A DNA stretch of 64,000 nucleotides, taken from positions 275,718 through 339,717 of the forward strand of contig NZ_FOKB01000005.1 of assembly GCF_900111895.1 (NCBI RefSeq). The letters are read 5' to 3'. Every line of letters begins with the position of its first letter. Positions within the stretch are counted from its first letter, which is position 1. The stretch is from Pseudomonas simiae. GTDB lineage: Bacteria > Pseudomonadota > Gammaproteobacteria > Pseudomonadales > Pseudomonadaceae. Below the pieces are notes generated by a model. It saw only the letters and a list, made by a program, of their open reading frames with translations. It did not search any database and was not told where the DNA came from. Position numbers and translations under genes: made by a program. Positions 51,064-59,451 of this stretch are shown one piece after another.

Positions 51064-51279
51064 TCAGGCCAGCCTCACCGACACCTGCTCCACCGAGTCG
51101 CGCGCCTCACGCAGCTCATAGGCATCCTGGTTGAGCCGGTGAATCGTGTTGAGCAAACGCTGGCGCAGCACTTCATCGCCGAGTTTTTCAACGGCGCGCA
51201 TCAGGTCGAACGCGGCGGTTTCGTTATTGTCCGCGACGGAATCGAGGGTCTTGCGCAGGTTGCGAGTGGCACGGGTCAC
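51064..51279 (-). CDS. Small helical protein, 71 aa
   Basis: Starts at GTG 51279 with AAGGA about 10 nt upstream. The protein (NNETAAFDLMRAVEKLGDEV, RLLNTIHRLNQDAYELREA) is strongly helical and charged, without signal or membrane span. I do not recognise it. It lies between azlC (minus strand) and the divergent ars operon, with 176 bp to arsR. Confidence 0.7.
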   Translation of the reverse strand: MTRATRNLRKTLDSVADNNETAAFDLMRAVEKLGDEVLRQRLLNTIHRLNQDAYELREARDSVEQVSVRLA

Positions 51280-51396
51280 GCGGATTTATCCTTCTTCAGC
51301 AATGGGCAGGCACTTTAGGACATTCGTGTTTCATTTTAATTTCAAACACTTGTGGCGGATTTCAAGGCATTTGATCCATGTCAATTGAAACAGGAT

Positions 51397-51431
51397 TTGA
51401 CTGTATATATGGATATTCGTATATTCGAATA
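51397..51431 (+). promoter_or_regulatory. ars promoter with inverted repeat around the -10 box
   Basis: -35 TTGACT (51397-51402), 17-bp spacer, -10 TATATT (51420-51425). The half-sites TATTCG (51414-51419) and CGAATA (51426-51431) are exact complements that frame the -10 box. An ArsR dimer bound there would block RNA polymerase; arsenite would release it. Confidence 0.85.
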
Positions 51432-51455
51432 ACTCAATATGCAAAGGCCTTGGCC

Positions 51456-51812
51456 ATGTCGGACGCCATCTCCCCCCCCACCCTGTTCAAATGCCTGGCC
51501 GATGCCACCCGTGCACGCCTGACGTTATTGATCCTGCGCGAAGGCGAACTTTGCGTGTGCGAACTGATCCATGCCTTGGACGACAGCCAGCCCAAAATCT
51601 CCCGCCACTTGGCGCAACTGCGCAGTTGCGGGTTACTGCTGGACCGCCGTCAGGGTCAATGGATCTACTACCGCATCAACCCTGCGCTGCCCGAGTGGGT
51701 GACACAGGTGCTGCACATCACCCAGCAAGCCAACCAGCCATGGTTGCACAGCGACGCACAGCGTCTGGATGCAATGGGCGACAGACCACAACGGGCCAGC
51801 ACCTGCTGCTGA
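51456..51812 (+). CDS. arsR: ArsR arsenite-responsive repressor
   Basis: 118 residues with a winged helix. The metalloid site ELCVCELIHALD has the two vicinal Cys, and SQPKISRHLAQLRSCGLL is the recognition helix. The start ATG 51456 is chosen because the coding pattern begins there (AAGG about 9 nt upstream). It is the first gene of arsRBCH and most likely represses its own promoter. Confidence 0.95.
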   Translation: MSDAISPPTLFKCLADATRARLTLLILREGELCVCELIHALDDSQPKISRHLAQLRSCGLLLDRRQGQWIYYRINPALPEWVTQVLHITQQANQPWLHSDAQRLDAMGDRPQRASTCC

Positions 51813-51831
51813 GCCACCGGAGCCTTTATTC

Positions 51832-53115
51832 ATGCTTGTCGCAATTGCCATTTTTATCTTCACCATCGTCCTGGTCATCTGGCAGCCCAAAGGTTTGGGC
51901 GTTGGCTGGAGCGCCACCATGGGCGCGATCCTGGCCTTGGCCTGCGGCGTGATCAGCCTGGCGGACATTCCCGTGGTGTGGCACATCATCTGGAATGCCA
52001 CCGGGACCTTTGTCGCGCTGATCATCATCAGCCTGTTGCTGGACGAGGCCGGCTTCTTTGCCTGGACCGCCCTGCATGTAGCGCGCTGGGGGCGCGGGCG
52101 CGGCCGACGGTTGTTTGCCTATATGGTGTTGCTCGGCGCACTGGTGTCGGCGCTGTTCGCCAACGACGGTGCGGCGCTGATCCTGACGCCGATCGTGATG
52201 TCGATGCTGCTGGCGCTGCGTTTTTCTCCGGCGGCCACGCTGGCGTTCGTCATGGGCGCAGGCTTTATTGCCGATACGGCAAGCCTGCCGCTGGTGGTGT
52301 CGAACCTGGTGAACATTGTCTCGGCCGACTACTTCAAGATTGGCTTCAACGAATACGCCGCCGTGATGGTGCCGGTTAACTTCGTCAGCGTCGCGGCCAC
52401 GCTGGCGGTGCTGTTGTGGTTCTTCCGCCGCGACATTCCGCAGACCTACGACCCCGCCGACCTTGACGACCCTGCCAGTGCGGTCCACGACCGCGCCACC
52501 TTCCGCGCCGGCTGGTGGGTGCTGGGCATCCTGCTGGTGGGCTGCTTTGCCCTGGAACCGTTGGGCATTCCGATCAGCGCGATTTCCGCCGTGTGCGCCT
52601 TGCTCCTGCTGGTGATCGCCGCCAAGGGCCACAAGATCTCCACGCGCAAAGTACTGAAGGAAGCACCCTGGCAGATCGTGATCTTTTCCCTCGGCATGTA
52701 CCTGGTGGTCTACGGCTTGCGTAACGCCGGCCTCACCACCTACCTGGCGACCTGGCTCGATACCTTCGCCACTTATGGCGTGTGGGGCGCAGCCATGGGC
52801 ACCGGTGTGCTGACGGCGCTGCTGTCCTCGGCGATGAACAACTTGCCGACGGTGTTGATCGGCGCGCTGTCCATCGAGTCCAGCCATGCCGTGGGCGTGA
52901 TCAAGGAGGCCATGATCTACGCCAACGTGATCGGCAGCGACCTGGGCCCGAAAATCACCCCGATTGGCAGCCTCGCCACCTTGCTGTGGCTGCATATCCT
53001 GGCACGCAAGGGCATCACCATCACCTGGGGCTACTACTTCAAGGTCGGGATTGTACTGACCCTGCCAGTGCTGTTGATCACCCTCGCCGCCCTTGCTTTG
53101 CGCCTGAGTTTCTAA
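51832..53115 (+). CDS. arsB: Arsenite efflux permease ArsB
   Basis: 427 residues and about 12 helices of the ArsB family (arsenite exporter). Signatures: FIADTASLPLVVSNLVNIVSA, AMNNLPTVLIGALSIE and VIGSDLGPKITPIGSLATLLW. It starts 19 bp after arsR (GGAG 11 nt from ATG 51832). No arsA is present, so it should work as a secondary transporter. Confidence 0.96.
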   Translation: MLVAIAIFIFTIVLVIWQPKGLGVGWSATMGAILALACGVISLADIPVVWHIIWNATGTFVALIIISLLLDEAGFFAWTALHVARWGRGRGRRLFAYMVLLGALVSALFANDGAALILTPIVMSMLLALRFSPAATLAFVMGAGFIADTASLPLVVSNLVNIVSADYFKIGFNEYAAVMVPVNFVSVAATLAVLLWFFRRDIPQTYDPADLDDPASAVHDRATFRAGWWVLGILLVGCFALEPLGIPISAISAVCALLLLVIAAKGHKISTRKVLKEAPWQIVIFSLGMYLVVYGLRNAGLTTYLATWLDTFATYGVWGAAMGTGVLTALLSSAMNNLPTVLIGALSIESSHAVGVIKEAMIYANVIGSDLGPKITPIGSLATLLWLHILARKGITITWGYYFKVGIVLTLPVLLITLAALALRLSF

Positions 53116-53128
53116 CGGAGTCACCTCG

Positions 53129-53614
53129 ATGAAAGTCCTGTTCATGTGTACCGCCAACAGCTGCCGCAGCATCTTGTCCGAAGCGATGTTCAACCACCTG
53201 GCGCCACAAGGTTTCGAGGCGATCAGCTCCGGCAGCTTTCCCAAGGGCCAGGTCCTGCCGCGCAGCCTGAGCACGTTGCAGGCCGCCGGCATCAGCACCG
53301 AAGGTTTGTACAGCAAAGGCAACGACGCGTTCGAAGGCAGCCCACCGGACGTGGTGATCACCGTATGTGACAAGGCCGCCGGCGAGGCTTGCCCGGTGTA
53401 TTTCGGGCCTGCGGTGAAGGCGCACTGGGGGCTGGAAGATCCTTCGGACGTGCAGGGTGACGACGCGAGTGTGCAGGCGGCATTCGACGCCACGTTAAAG
53501 ATCATTGCCACCCGCTGCCGGGCGTTTTTCATCCTGCCTTTTGCCGAGCTCAGCCCTGCCGAACTCAAGACAGAACTCGCTCGCATTGCACAGTTGCAGT
53601 CGGAGGCCCCATGA
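53129..53614 (+). CDS. arsC: Arsenate reductase, low-molecular-weight phosphatase fold
   Basis: 161 residues. The P-loop Cys7-x5-Arg13 (MCTANSCRS) and the two further Cys80 and Cys88 (VCDKAAGEACPV) correspond to the thioredoxin-coupled arsenate reductase of S. aureus (Cys10, 82, 89). It reduces arsenate to arsenite for ArsB. It lies 13 bp after arsB and overlaps arsH by 4 nt. Confidence 0.95.
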   Translation: MKVLFMCTANSCRSILSEAMFNHLAPQGFEAISSGSFPKGQVLPRSLSTLQAAGISTEGLYSKGNDAFEGSPPDVVITVCDKAAGEACPVYFGPAVKAHWGLEDPSDVQGDDASVQAAFDATLKIIATRCRAFFILPFAELSPAELKTELARIAQLQSEAP

Positions 53615-54297
53615 CCACCCTGCCCAATCTGGACCCGTCACTGATCTCGCCAAAACCGGACGGTGTGGCCCAGCCACCGCGCATCCTGCTGCTCTACGGA
53701 TCGACCCGGGAGCGCTCGTTCAGCCGCCTGCTGGTGGAGGAAGCCGCACGCCTGCTGCAGCACTTCGGTGCGCAAACGCGCATCTTCAACCCCAGCGGTT
53801 TGCCACTGCCCGACGATGCACCGCGTGACCACCCAAAAGTCCAAGAGCTGCTGGAACTGATGCAGTGGTCCGAAGGCCAGGTCTGGTGTTCGCCCGAGCG
53901 CCACGGTTCGATGTCAGCGGTATTCAAGGCGCAGATCGACTGGGTGCCGCTGGCCCTTGGTGCGGTGCGCCCGACCCAAGGCAAAACCCTGGCGGTGATG
54001 CAGGTGTCCGGCGGCTCCCAGTCGTTCAATACGGTTAACCAGTTGCGAGTGCTGGGGCGCTGGATGCGCATGTTCACCATCCCCAATCAATCCTCGGTGC
54101 CCAAGGCATTCATGGAGTTCGATGATCAGGACCGCATGAAGCCTTCCGCCCTGTATGACCGCGTGGTGGACGTGATGGAAGAACTGATGAAGTTCACCCT
54201 GCTGCTGCGCGAACGTCCGGATCTGGTGGACCGCTATTCGGAGCGCAAGGAAAGCGCCGAAGAACTCTCGCACCGCGTCAATCAACGGTCGATCTGA
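53611..54297 (+). CDS. arsH: ArsH flavoprotein
   Basis: 228 residues, an NADPH-dependent FMN reductase often in ars operons; some ArsH proteins oxidise trivalent organoarsenicals. LLYGSTRERSFSRLLVEEAA, WCSPERHGSMSAVFKAQIDW and MQVSGGSQSFNTVNQLR bind FMN. ATG 53611 overlaps the arsC stop (ATGA). It completes the operon. Confidence 0.95.
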   Translation: MTTLPNLDPSLISPKPDGVAQPPRILLLYGSTRERSFSRLLVEEAARLLQHFGAQTRIFNPSGLPLPDDAPRDHPKVQELLELMQWSEGQVWCSPERHGSMSAVFKAQIDWVPLALGAVRPTQGKTLAVMQVSGGSQSFNTVNQLRVLGRWMRMFTIPNQSSVPKAFMEFDDQDRMKPSALYDRVVDVMEELMKFTLLLRERPDLVDRYSERKESAEELSHRVNQRSI

Positions 54298-54347
54298 GCC
54301 CGCCTGCCAGCGTATGCTCGTACCTGCCCCCTGACTGAGTTGAATCG

Positions 54348-55139
54348 ATGAGCGCCGTGCGACACGCCTGGCTGGGCAACTATGAAATCAGCAGTACCGC
54401 CTGCACCGGCCTGACCTTTGCCCGCCACAGCCATGATGAATGCGTGATCGGCGTGAACCTGCTGGGCGAAGAAAAAGTCTGGCTCGACCGTCGGGAGTTC
54501 GACGCAGGGCCCGGCTCCATCACCCTGTACAACCCCGGCCAGATTCAGGGCGGCGGCGCAGCAGAGGGCGCGCCCTGGCACTTTGTGAGCCTGTATGCCA
54601 CCGCAGATCAACTGGCGGCGGACCTTGGGCTGGCGCACCTGGAGTTTGATCGGTCGTTGTGCTTCCAGCCCGACCTCGCGCAGCGACTGGCGGCGGCGAT
54701 CAAGGGGGCACTGAGTACCGACACACTGGTTCGCGAACTGAATGAAGAGGCGTTGGTGCTCCTGTTGGGCCAAGTGGTGAACACCAGCGGTGTGCGCCTG
54801 CCAGGCAGCGCCAACACCGGCAAGCCGCTGATCAACCGCGCCCAGGAGCTGCTCGCCGCACAATTGCATCAGCCGCTGACCCTCGATCATCTTGGCGTCG
54901 AACTGGGGCTGTCCAAATTCCATCTGCTGCGCGCCTTCCAGAAAGAAACCGGGCTGACGCCCCGTGAGTGGGCCATGCAGTTGCGCACCCGTCGCGCCAA
55001 AGGTCTCCTGCGCAATGGGGTGCCCGCCAGCGCGGCCGCACATACCCTGGGCTTTGCCGACCAAAGTCACCTTAACCGGCATTTTCGCGCGGCTTACGGC
55101 ATTACGCCGGGCGTTTATCAACGCGCGGTGACGCGCTGA
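54348..55139 (+). CDS. AraC-family regulator
   Basis: 263 residues. An N-terminal cupin-like AraC ligand domain (AWLGNYEISSTACTGLTFARHSHDE) is followed by two helix-turn-helix motifs (LTLDHLGVELGLSKFHLLRA, AAHTLGFADQSHLNRHFRAAYG). It is followed by a LysE-family exporter gene 74 bp on in the same direction, a common AraC-LysE pairing, so it probably controls that exporter. The start has no strong ribosome site. Not part of ars by function. Confidence 0.92.
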   Translation: MSAVRHAWLGNYEISSTACTGLTFARHSHDECVIGVNLLGEEKVWLDRREFDAGPGSITLYNPGQIQGGGAAEGAPWHFVSLYATADQLAADLGLAHLEFDRSLCFQPDLAQRLAAAIKGALSTDTLVRELNEEALVLLLGQVVNTSGVRLPGSANTGKPLINRAQELLAAQLHQPLTLDHLGVELGLSKFHLLRAFQKETGLTPREWAMQLRTRRAKGLLRNGVPASAAAHTLGFADQSHLNRHFRAAYGITPGVYQRAVTR

Positions 55140-55213
55140 ACAGCGCAATCTGATCCAAGACAGCGCTTCGGCGCGTCCTCACACTGCCCGCCATCGCTTG
55201 AAGGAATGTGGGC

Positions 55214-55825
55214 ATGCTGACGATCTTTTTCTACGCACTGGTATTTGGTTTTGTGTTCTGCCTCTCGCCCGGCGCGGTGCTGGCAGAGACCCTGCGCCGT
55301 GGCTTGCTGCATGGCTTCACACCGGCCTTGCTGGTGCAGTTTGGCTCACTGGTGGGCGATGCGGTGTGGGCGGTGATCGGCCTGACCGGCATCGCCCTGC
55401 TGATCCAGCATGATGCCGTGCGCGTGCCGCTGACAGTGGTGTGTGCGCTGTACCTGGCGTGGCTCGGCATCCGCAGCCTGATCGACGCCTGGAAGCTGCC
55501 TGAGTCAGACGCTGCACCCGCCAGCACCCGGCAAAATGCGCTGGCAGTTGGCGCAGCGATCTCACTGGCCAACCCGAAAAACATCGTCTACTGGGGCGCG
55601 TTGGGCAGCGCGTTGTCAGGCATCGTCGGCACCACGCCCAGCCACGGGCAGACGCTGATGTTCTTTGCCGGGTTCATGTTGGCGTCGGTGCTGTCGTGCT
55701 TTCTGATCGCGGCGCTGGTCAATGTGTTGCGCCAGAACGCATCACCGTTGTGGCAACGTATCAGTTATGGCACCTGTGGCGTGGTATTGATCTATCTGGC
55801 CGTTCTCGCCGCACAGGGTATATAA
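55214..55825 (+). CDS. LysE-family exporter
   Basis: 203 residues and five to six helices. FVFCLSPGAVLAETLRRGL and AISLANPKNIVYWGAL are the LysE/RhtB signatures for amino-acid or small-molecule efflux. ATG 55214 has AAGGA 9 nt upstream; a GTG at 55208 is too close. The neighbouring AraC-type gene is its likely regulator. Confidence 0.92.
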   Translation: MLTIFFYALVFGFVFCLSPGAVLAETLRRGLLHGFTPALLVQFGSLVGDAVWAVIGLTGIALLIQHDAVRVPLTVVCALYLAWLGIRSLIDAWKLPESDAAPASTRQNALAVGAAISLANPKNIVYWGALGSALSGIVGTTPSHGQTLMFFAGFMLASVLSCFLIAALVNVLRQNASPLWQRISYGTCGVVLIYLAVLAAQGI

Positions 55826-55858
55826 GTTATATATCCACTAACTTTCGAATGCCGATTG

Positions 55859-55930
55859 TCTGAATGAACTCTGAACACCGGACAATTTAATTAATCATGC
55901 GTTGACATTTTGTAAGCGTCTGAGTAGATT
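55859..55930 (+). promoter_or_regulatory. mgtA leader promoter with direct repeats
   Basis: -35 TTGACA (55902-55907), 17-bp spacer, -10 TAGATT (55925-55930). Upstream, TCTGAA recurs at 55859 and 55870, that is hexamers 11 bp apart as in OmpR/PhoP-family boxes. The sequence of the repeat is not the classical PhoP box, so PhoP control is inference. Transcription would begin near 55937, about 735 nt before mgtA. Confidence 0.65.
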
Positions 55931-55978
55931 GCCCGTGCCCGCAACTGGGGCCTTTTTTAAACCTCACAAAAGAAGCCA

Positions 55979-56074
55979 ATGGACACAGTATCTAGTCGCT
56001 GTCCGAGCACCGCCTCTGCGGGCATCGGGCGCCAAACCCAGAATATGACAGGACTCGCCACACCGGTCCGGTAA
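55979..56074 (+). CDS. Leader frame 1 upstream of mgtA, 31 aa (tentative)
   Basis: ATG 55979 to TAA 56074, with GAAG about 6 nt before. It lies just downstream of the mgtA leader promoter and encodes MDTVSSRCPSTASAGIGRQT and on. No similarity recognised. It may be a leader peptide or chance. Confidence 0.3.
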   Translation: MDTVSSRCPSTASAGIGRQTQNMTGLATPVR

Positions 56075-56142
56075 GCTGCGCTAGAGCTCGATGCTCCACC
56101 GTAACTGCCTCGCCGGTCGCCCGTCCGGTCCCGAGGTGTGTT

Positions 56143-56436
56143 ATGACCTTCAAAGCCCTTGTTTTGCCTGATGTACGCGCACTAGCGGCCGCCCTGCGCG
56201 CCAAGCTGTGCCGTGAGCCCGTAGGCTTTTCCCCTACCCGCTCCGCTTTTGCAGCACCTTCCCCTCAAGTGCGCCCGGCTTACCCGCTGGCGCACTGGCG
56301 TATCTGCCCGGACAGCGGCCAACGGGTGCAGCACTGGGATCACCCCGACCCTCAAGACCCGCAGAGACCCAAGGTTTCCAGCCTGGCACAAGCCAGCTTG
56401 ATGCTCGGTCTTTATGTGAGCGCTCGCGCCACCTGA
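56143..56436 (+). CDS. Leader frame 2 upstream of mgtA, 97 aa, proline-rich (tentative)
   Basis: MTFKALVLPDVRALAAALRA onward, 97 residues with GAGGTG before ATG 56143. About a dozen prolines, clustered in WDHPDPQDPQRPK. Proline-rich leaders upstream of mgtA control expression in enteric bacteria (MgtL), so this frame could be a leader of the same kind, or a real small protein with the motif HWRICPDSGQRVQHW. It ends 47 bp before the next short frame. Codon use is fairly normal for the region. Confidence 0.45.
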   Translation: MTFKALVLPDVRALAAALRAKLCREPVGFSPTRSAFAAPSPQVRPAYPLAHWRICPDSGQRVQHWDHPDPQDPQRPKVSSLAQASLMLGLYVSARAT

Positions 56437-56482
56437 CCCGGCTGGAAACAGCAACTTCCTGATCAATTTCCTGGAGTTCTTT

Positions 56483-56521
56483 ATGAACACGTCCAGTAGT
56501 AGCCCGCTGCGCGCTAGTTAA
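56483..56521 (+). CDS. Leader frame 3 upstream of mgtA, 12 aa (tentative)
   Basis: MNTSSSSPLRAS with CTGGAG about 6 nt before ATG 56483, a good ribosome site. Four consecutive Ser codons. Its last codons and stop lie inside the hairpin at 56502-56541, the usual layout of a ribosome-sensing leader. Confidence 0.5.
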   Translation: MNTSSSSPLRAS

Positions 56522-56541
56522 CTAACGCACTGTTAGCGGGC
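56502..56541 (+). promoter_or_regulatory. Hairpin overlapping leader frame 3
   Basis: GCCCGCT (56502-56508) pairs with AGCGGGC (56535-56541); the palindrome TAGTTAACTA (56515-56524) lies inside and includes the stop codon of the 12-residue frame. No T run follows, so it is not a simple terminator. Confidence 0.5.
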
Positions 56542-56555
56542 CCTGTAGAAGTTAG

Positions 56556-56675
56556 ATGAACACCTTATTTAAACCGATCGCGAAGTTAGCGACTCGGCAT
56601 GCTTTCGCTCGCCTGTCCTCAGGTAAGTACCGGGTATGTTTTGTCGAAAATTGGCGACAGGAGTACAGACAATGA
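56556..56675 (+). CDS. Leader frame 4, 39 aa, overlapping the mgtA start (tentative)
   Basis: MNTLFKPIAKLATRHAFARL onward, 39 residues, ending in TGA that overlaps the ATG of mgtA (ATGA at 56672-56675). Basic and amphipathic N-terminal half. The ribosome site is weak, but the overlap predicts translational coupling to mgtA. It could be a small partner protein or a leader peptide. Confidence 0.5.
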   Translation: MNTLFKPIAKLATRHAFARLSSGKYRVCFVENWRQEYRQ

Positions 56676-59386
56676 GCGCCGTAAAAAACACGCCTCTGCA
56701 CAAAAAGAATGGCACTGACGCCGACACCAAACTGTCGATGCGTGCCGCCCGCGAAGCCCACAACGGCCTGTCGGCCACCCTGGCGAACGTGCGTGCCACC
56801 CAGGACGGCTTGACCGAACTGGACGCTTGCGGCCGCCTGCAACGCGAAGGCTATAACGAAGTCGCCCACGACAAGCCACCTCACGCCATCGTCCAGTTCC
56901 TGCAGGCACTGAACAACCCGTTCATTTATGTGCTGTTGACCCTGGGGGGCATCAGTTTCTTCACCGATTGCTGGCTGCCGATGCAGGAAGGCGAAGAGGC
57001 TGACCCGACCAAAGTCATCATCATCATGACCATGGTGCTGCTCAGCAGCCTGCTGCGGTTCTGGCAGGAACACCGCTCGGCCAAATCCGCCGAAGCCTTG
57101 AAAGCCATGGTACGCACCACGGCCACCGTGTTGCGTCGTGAACAAGTGGGCTCGCCACCCACCCTGCGCGAAGTACCGATGCGCGAGTTGGTGGCTGGCG
57201 ATATCGTGCAGCTGTCGGCCGGCGACATGATTCCGGCGGACATCCGTCTGATCGAATCCCGCGATCTGTTCATCAGCCAGGCCGTGCTGACCGGTGAAGC
57301 CTTGCCGGTGGAAAAGTACGACACCCTGGGTAACGTCACGCAAAAATCAGCCGGACCGGTGACCGCTGACCAAGGCAACCTGCTGGACCTGCCGAACATC
57401 TGCTTCATGGGCACCAACGTGGTCAGCGGCCGTGCAAAAGCCGTGGTGGTCGCCACCGGACCACGCACCTACTTTGGCTCCCTGGCCAAGGCGATTGTCG
57501 GTTCCCGGGTGCAAACTGCGTTCGACCGTGGGGTGAACAGCGTCAGCTGGTTGCTGATCCGCTTCATGCTGGTGATGGTGCCGATCGTGTTCCTGCTCAA
57601 TGGCTTCTCCAAGGGCGACTGGGGCGACGCCTTCCTGTTTGCCCTGGCGGTGGCCGTCGGCCTCACCCCGGAAATGCTGCCGATGATCGTCAGTGCCAAC
57701 CTGGCCAAGGGCGCCACCGCCATGGCCAAGCGCAAGGTGGTGGTCAAACGCCTCAACGCGATCCAAAACTTCGGTTCGATGGACGTACTGTGCACCGACA
57801 AGACCGGTACCCTGACCCAGGACAAGATCATCCTCGAACATCACGTCAACGCCTTTGGCCAGCGTGATGATGCCGTACTGTCCCTGGCCTGGCTCAACAG
57901 CCATCATCAAAGTGGCATGAAGAACCTGATGGATCAGGCGGTGGTGGAATTTTCGGAGCAGAACCCGAAGTTCAAGGTGCCGTTCGCCTACAGCAAGATC
58001 GACGAGTTGCCGTTCGACTTCGTCCGCCGTCGCCTGTCGATCGTGGTCAAGGATGCCGCCGACGACCAACTGCTGGTGTGCAAAGGCGCCGTGGAAGAGA
58101 TGCTGAGCATTTCCAGCCATGTCATGGAAGCGGGCGCCGCCGTGCCGCTGGACGAGCGTCGCCGTGAAGAACTGCTGGCGATTGCCAACGACTACAACGA
58201 AGACGGGTTCCGTGTGCTGGTGGTCGCCACCCGCCACATCCCTAAATCGATGGCGCGCCAGCAGTACACCACCGCCGATGAGCGCAACCTGGTGATCCAG
58301 GGTTTCCTCACCTTCCTCGATCCACCGAAAGAAACCGCCGGCCCTGCGATTGCTGCACTGCAACAGATCGGCGTGGCGATCAAGGTGCTGACCGGCGACA
58401 ACGCCGTGGTCACCAGCAAGATCTGCCGTCAGGTCGGTCTCGAGCCAGGCCAGCCGCTGCTCGGTGCCGAAATCGAAGCCATGGACGACGCGACGCTGCT
58501 GCGCCGCGTAGAAGAACGCACCGTGTTCGCCAAGCTGACGCCGCTGCAGAAGTCCCGCGTGCTCAAGGCGCTGCAAGCCAACGGCCACACTGTGGGTTTC
58601 CTGGGTGATGGGATCAACGATGCACCGGCTTTGCGCGATGCCGACGTGGGTATCTCGGTCGACACAGCGACCGATATCGCCAAGGAATCGGCCGACATCA
58701 TCCTGCTGGAAAAGAGCCTGATGGTGCTGGAAGAAGGCGTGCTCAAGGGCCGCGAAACCTTCGGCAATATCATGAAGTACCTGAACATGACCGCCAGCTC
58801 CAACTTCGGCAACGTATTTTCGGTGCTGGTGGCCAGTGCGTTCATTCCGTTCCTGCCGATGCTGTCGATCCACTTGCTGCTGCAGAACTTGATGTACGAC
58901 ATCTCCCAGCTGGCCTTGCCGTGGGACAAGATGGACAAGGAGTACCTGGCCAAGCCGCGCAAGTGGGATGCGAAGAACATCGGTCGGTTCATGATCTGGA
59001 TCGGGCCGACCTCGTCGATCTTCGACATCACCACCTTTGCGCTGATGTGGTTCGTGTTCGCGGCCAACAGTGTGGAAGTGCAGACCCTGTTCCAATCCGG
59101 CTGGTTCATCGAGGGATTGCTCTCGCAAACCCTGGTCGTGCACATGCTGCGGACCCGCAAGATCCCGTTCTTCCAGAGCACCGCCGCCTGGCCGGTGTTG
59201 ATGATGACCTGCGTGGTGATCGTGCTGGGGATCTACGTGCCGTTCTCGCCACTGGGCACCCTGGTGGGCCTGCAACCGCTGCCAATGGCGTATTTCCCAT
59301 GGCTGGTAGGCACCCTGATCAGCTACTGCTGCGTGGCCCAACTGATGAAGACGATCTACATCCGCCGCTTCAAGCAGTGGTACTGA
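56672..59386 (+). CDS. mgtA: MgtA-type Mg2+-importing P-type ATPase
   Basis: 904 residues, P3B ATPase that imports Mg2+ across the inner membrane when it is scarce. A-domain TGEALPVEK, phosphorylation site CTDKTGTLTQD, nucleotide/hinge motifs LTGDNAVVT and GDGINDAPALRDADVGISV, and ten predicted helices (two, two, six). C-terminal helices include the conserved SFGN-like ASSNFGNVFSVL. ATG 56672 has ACAGGAGTACAGACA; an upstream ATG at 56636 is in frame but lacks a ribosome site. Preceded by the long leader described above. Confidence 0.95.
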   Translation: MSAVKNTPLHKKNGTDADTKLSMRAAREAHNGLSATLANVRATQDGLTELDACGRLQREGYNEVAHDKPPHAIVQFLQALNNPFIYVLLTLGGISFFTDCWLPMQEGEEADPTKVIIIMTMVLLSSLLRFWQEHRSAKSAEALKAMVRTTATVLRREQVGSPPTLREVPMRELVAGDIVQLSAGDMIPADIRLIESRDLFISQAVLTGEALPVEKYDTLGNVTQKSAGPVTADQGNLLDLPNICFMGTNVVSGRAKAVVVATGPRTYFGSLAKAIVGSRVQTAFDRGVNSVSWLLIRFMLVMVPIVFLLNGFSKGDWGDAFLFALAVAVGLTPEMLPMIVSANLAKGATAMAKRKVVVKRLNAIQNFGSMDVLCTDKTGTLTQDKIILEHHVNAFGQRDDAVLSLAWLNSHHQSGMKNLMDQAVVEFSEQNPKFKVPFAYSKIDELPFDFVRRRLSIVVKDAADDQLLVCKGAVEEMLSISSHVMEAGAAVPLDERRREELLAIANDYNEDGFRVLVVATRHIPKSMARQQYTTADERNLVIQGFLTFLDPPKETAGPAIAALQQIGVAIKVLTGDNAVVTSKICRQVGLEPGQPLLGAEIEAMDDATLLRRVEERTVFAKLTPLQKSRVLKALQANGHTVGFLGDGINDAPALRDADVGISVDTATDIAKESADIILLEKSLMVLEEGVLKGRETFGNIMKYLNMTASSNFGNVFSVLVASAFIPFLPMLSIHLLLQNLMYDISQLALPWDKMDKEYLAKPRKWDAKNIGRFMIWIGPTSSIFDITTFALMWFVFAANSVEVQTLFQSGWFIEGLLSQTLVVHMLRTRKIPFFQSTAAWPVLMMTCVVIVLGIYVPFSPLGTLVGLQPLPMAYFPWLVGTLISYCCVAQLMKTIYIRRFKQWY

Positions 59387-59404
59387 TCTCCCCCGCCGTT
59401 TAAA

Positions 59405-59430
59405 CGGTGGCGGTCGCCCGGCCGCCACCG
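59405..59430. terminator. Hairpin after mgtA
   Basis: CGGTGGCGG, 8-nt loop, CCGCCACCG, 19 nt after the mgtA stop. No T run, so a weak or Rho-assisted end, or read-through into the next gene. Confidence 0.45.
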
Positions 59431-59451
59431 TGCAACACAAGGAATCACCTT

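Noticed and set aside
51826..53586. A 586-codon minus-strand frame across arsB and arsC
   Set aside because: Antisense to two secure genes; composition rich in Gln, His and Arg is typical of the reverse of membrane-protein genes.
55931..56140. M-box type Mg2+ riboswitch in the mgtA leader
   Set aside because: The stretch is structured-looking and GC-rich but I could not find the conserved M-box core sequence.
57347..59440. A 697-codon minus-strand frame in mgtA
   Set aside because: Antisense to a P-type ATPase with all motifs conserved; the stop-free frame is a codon-bias artefact.
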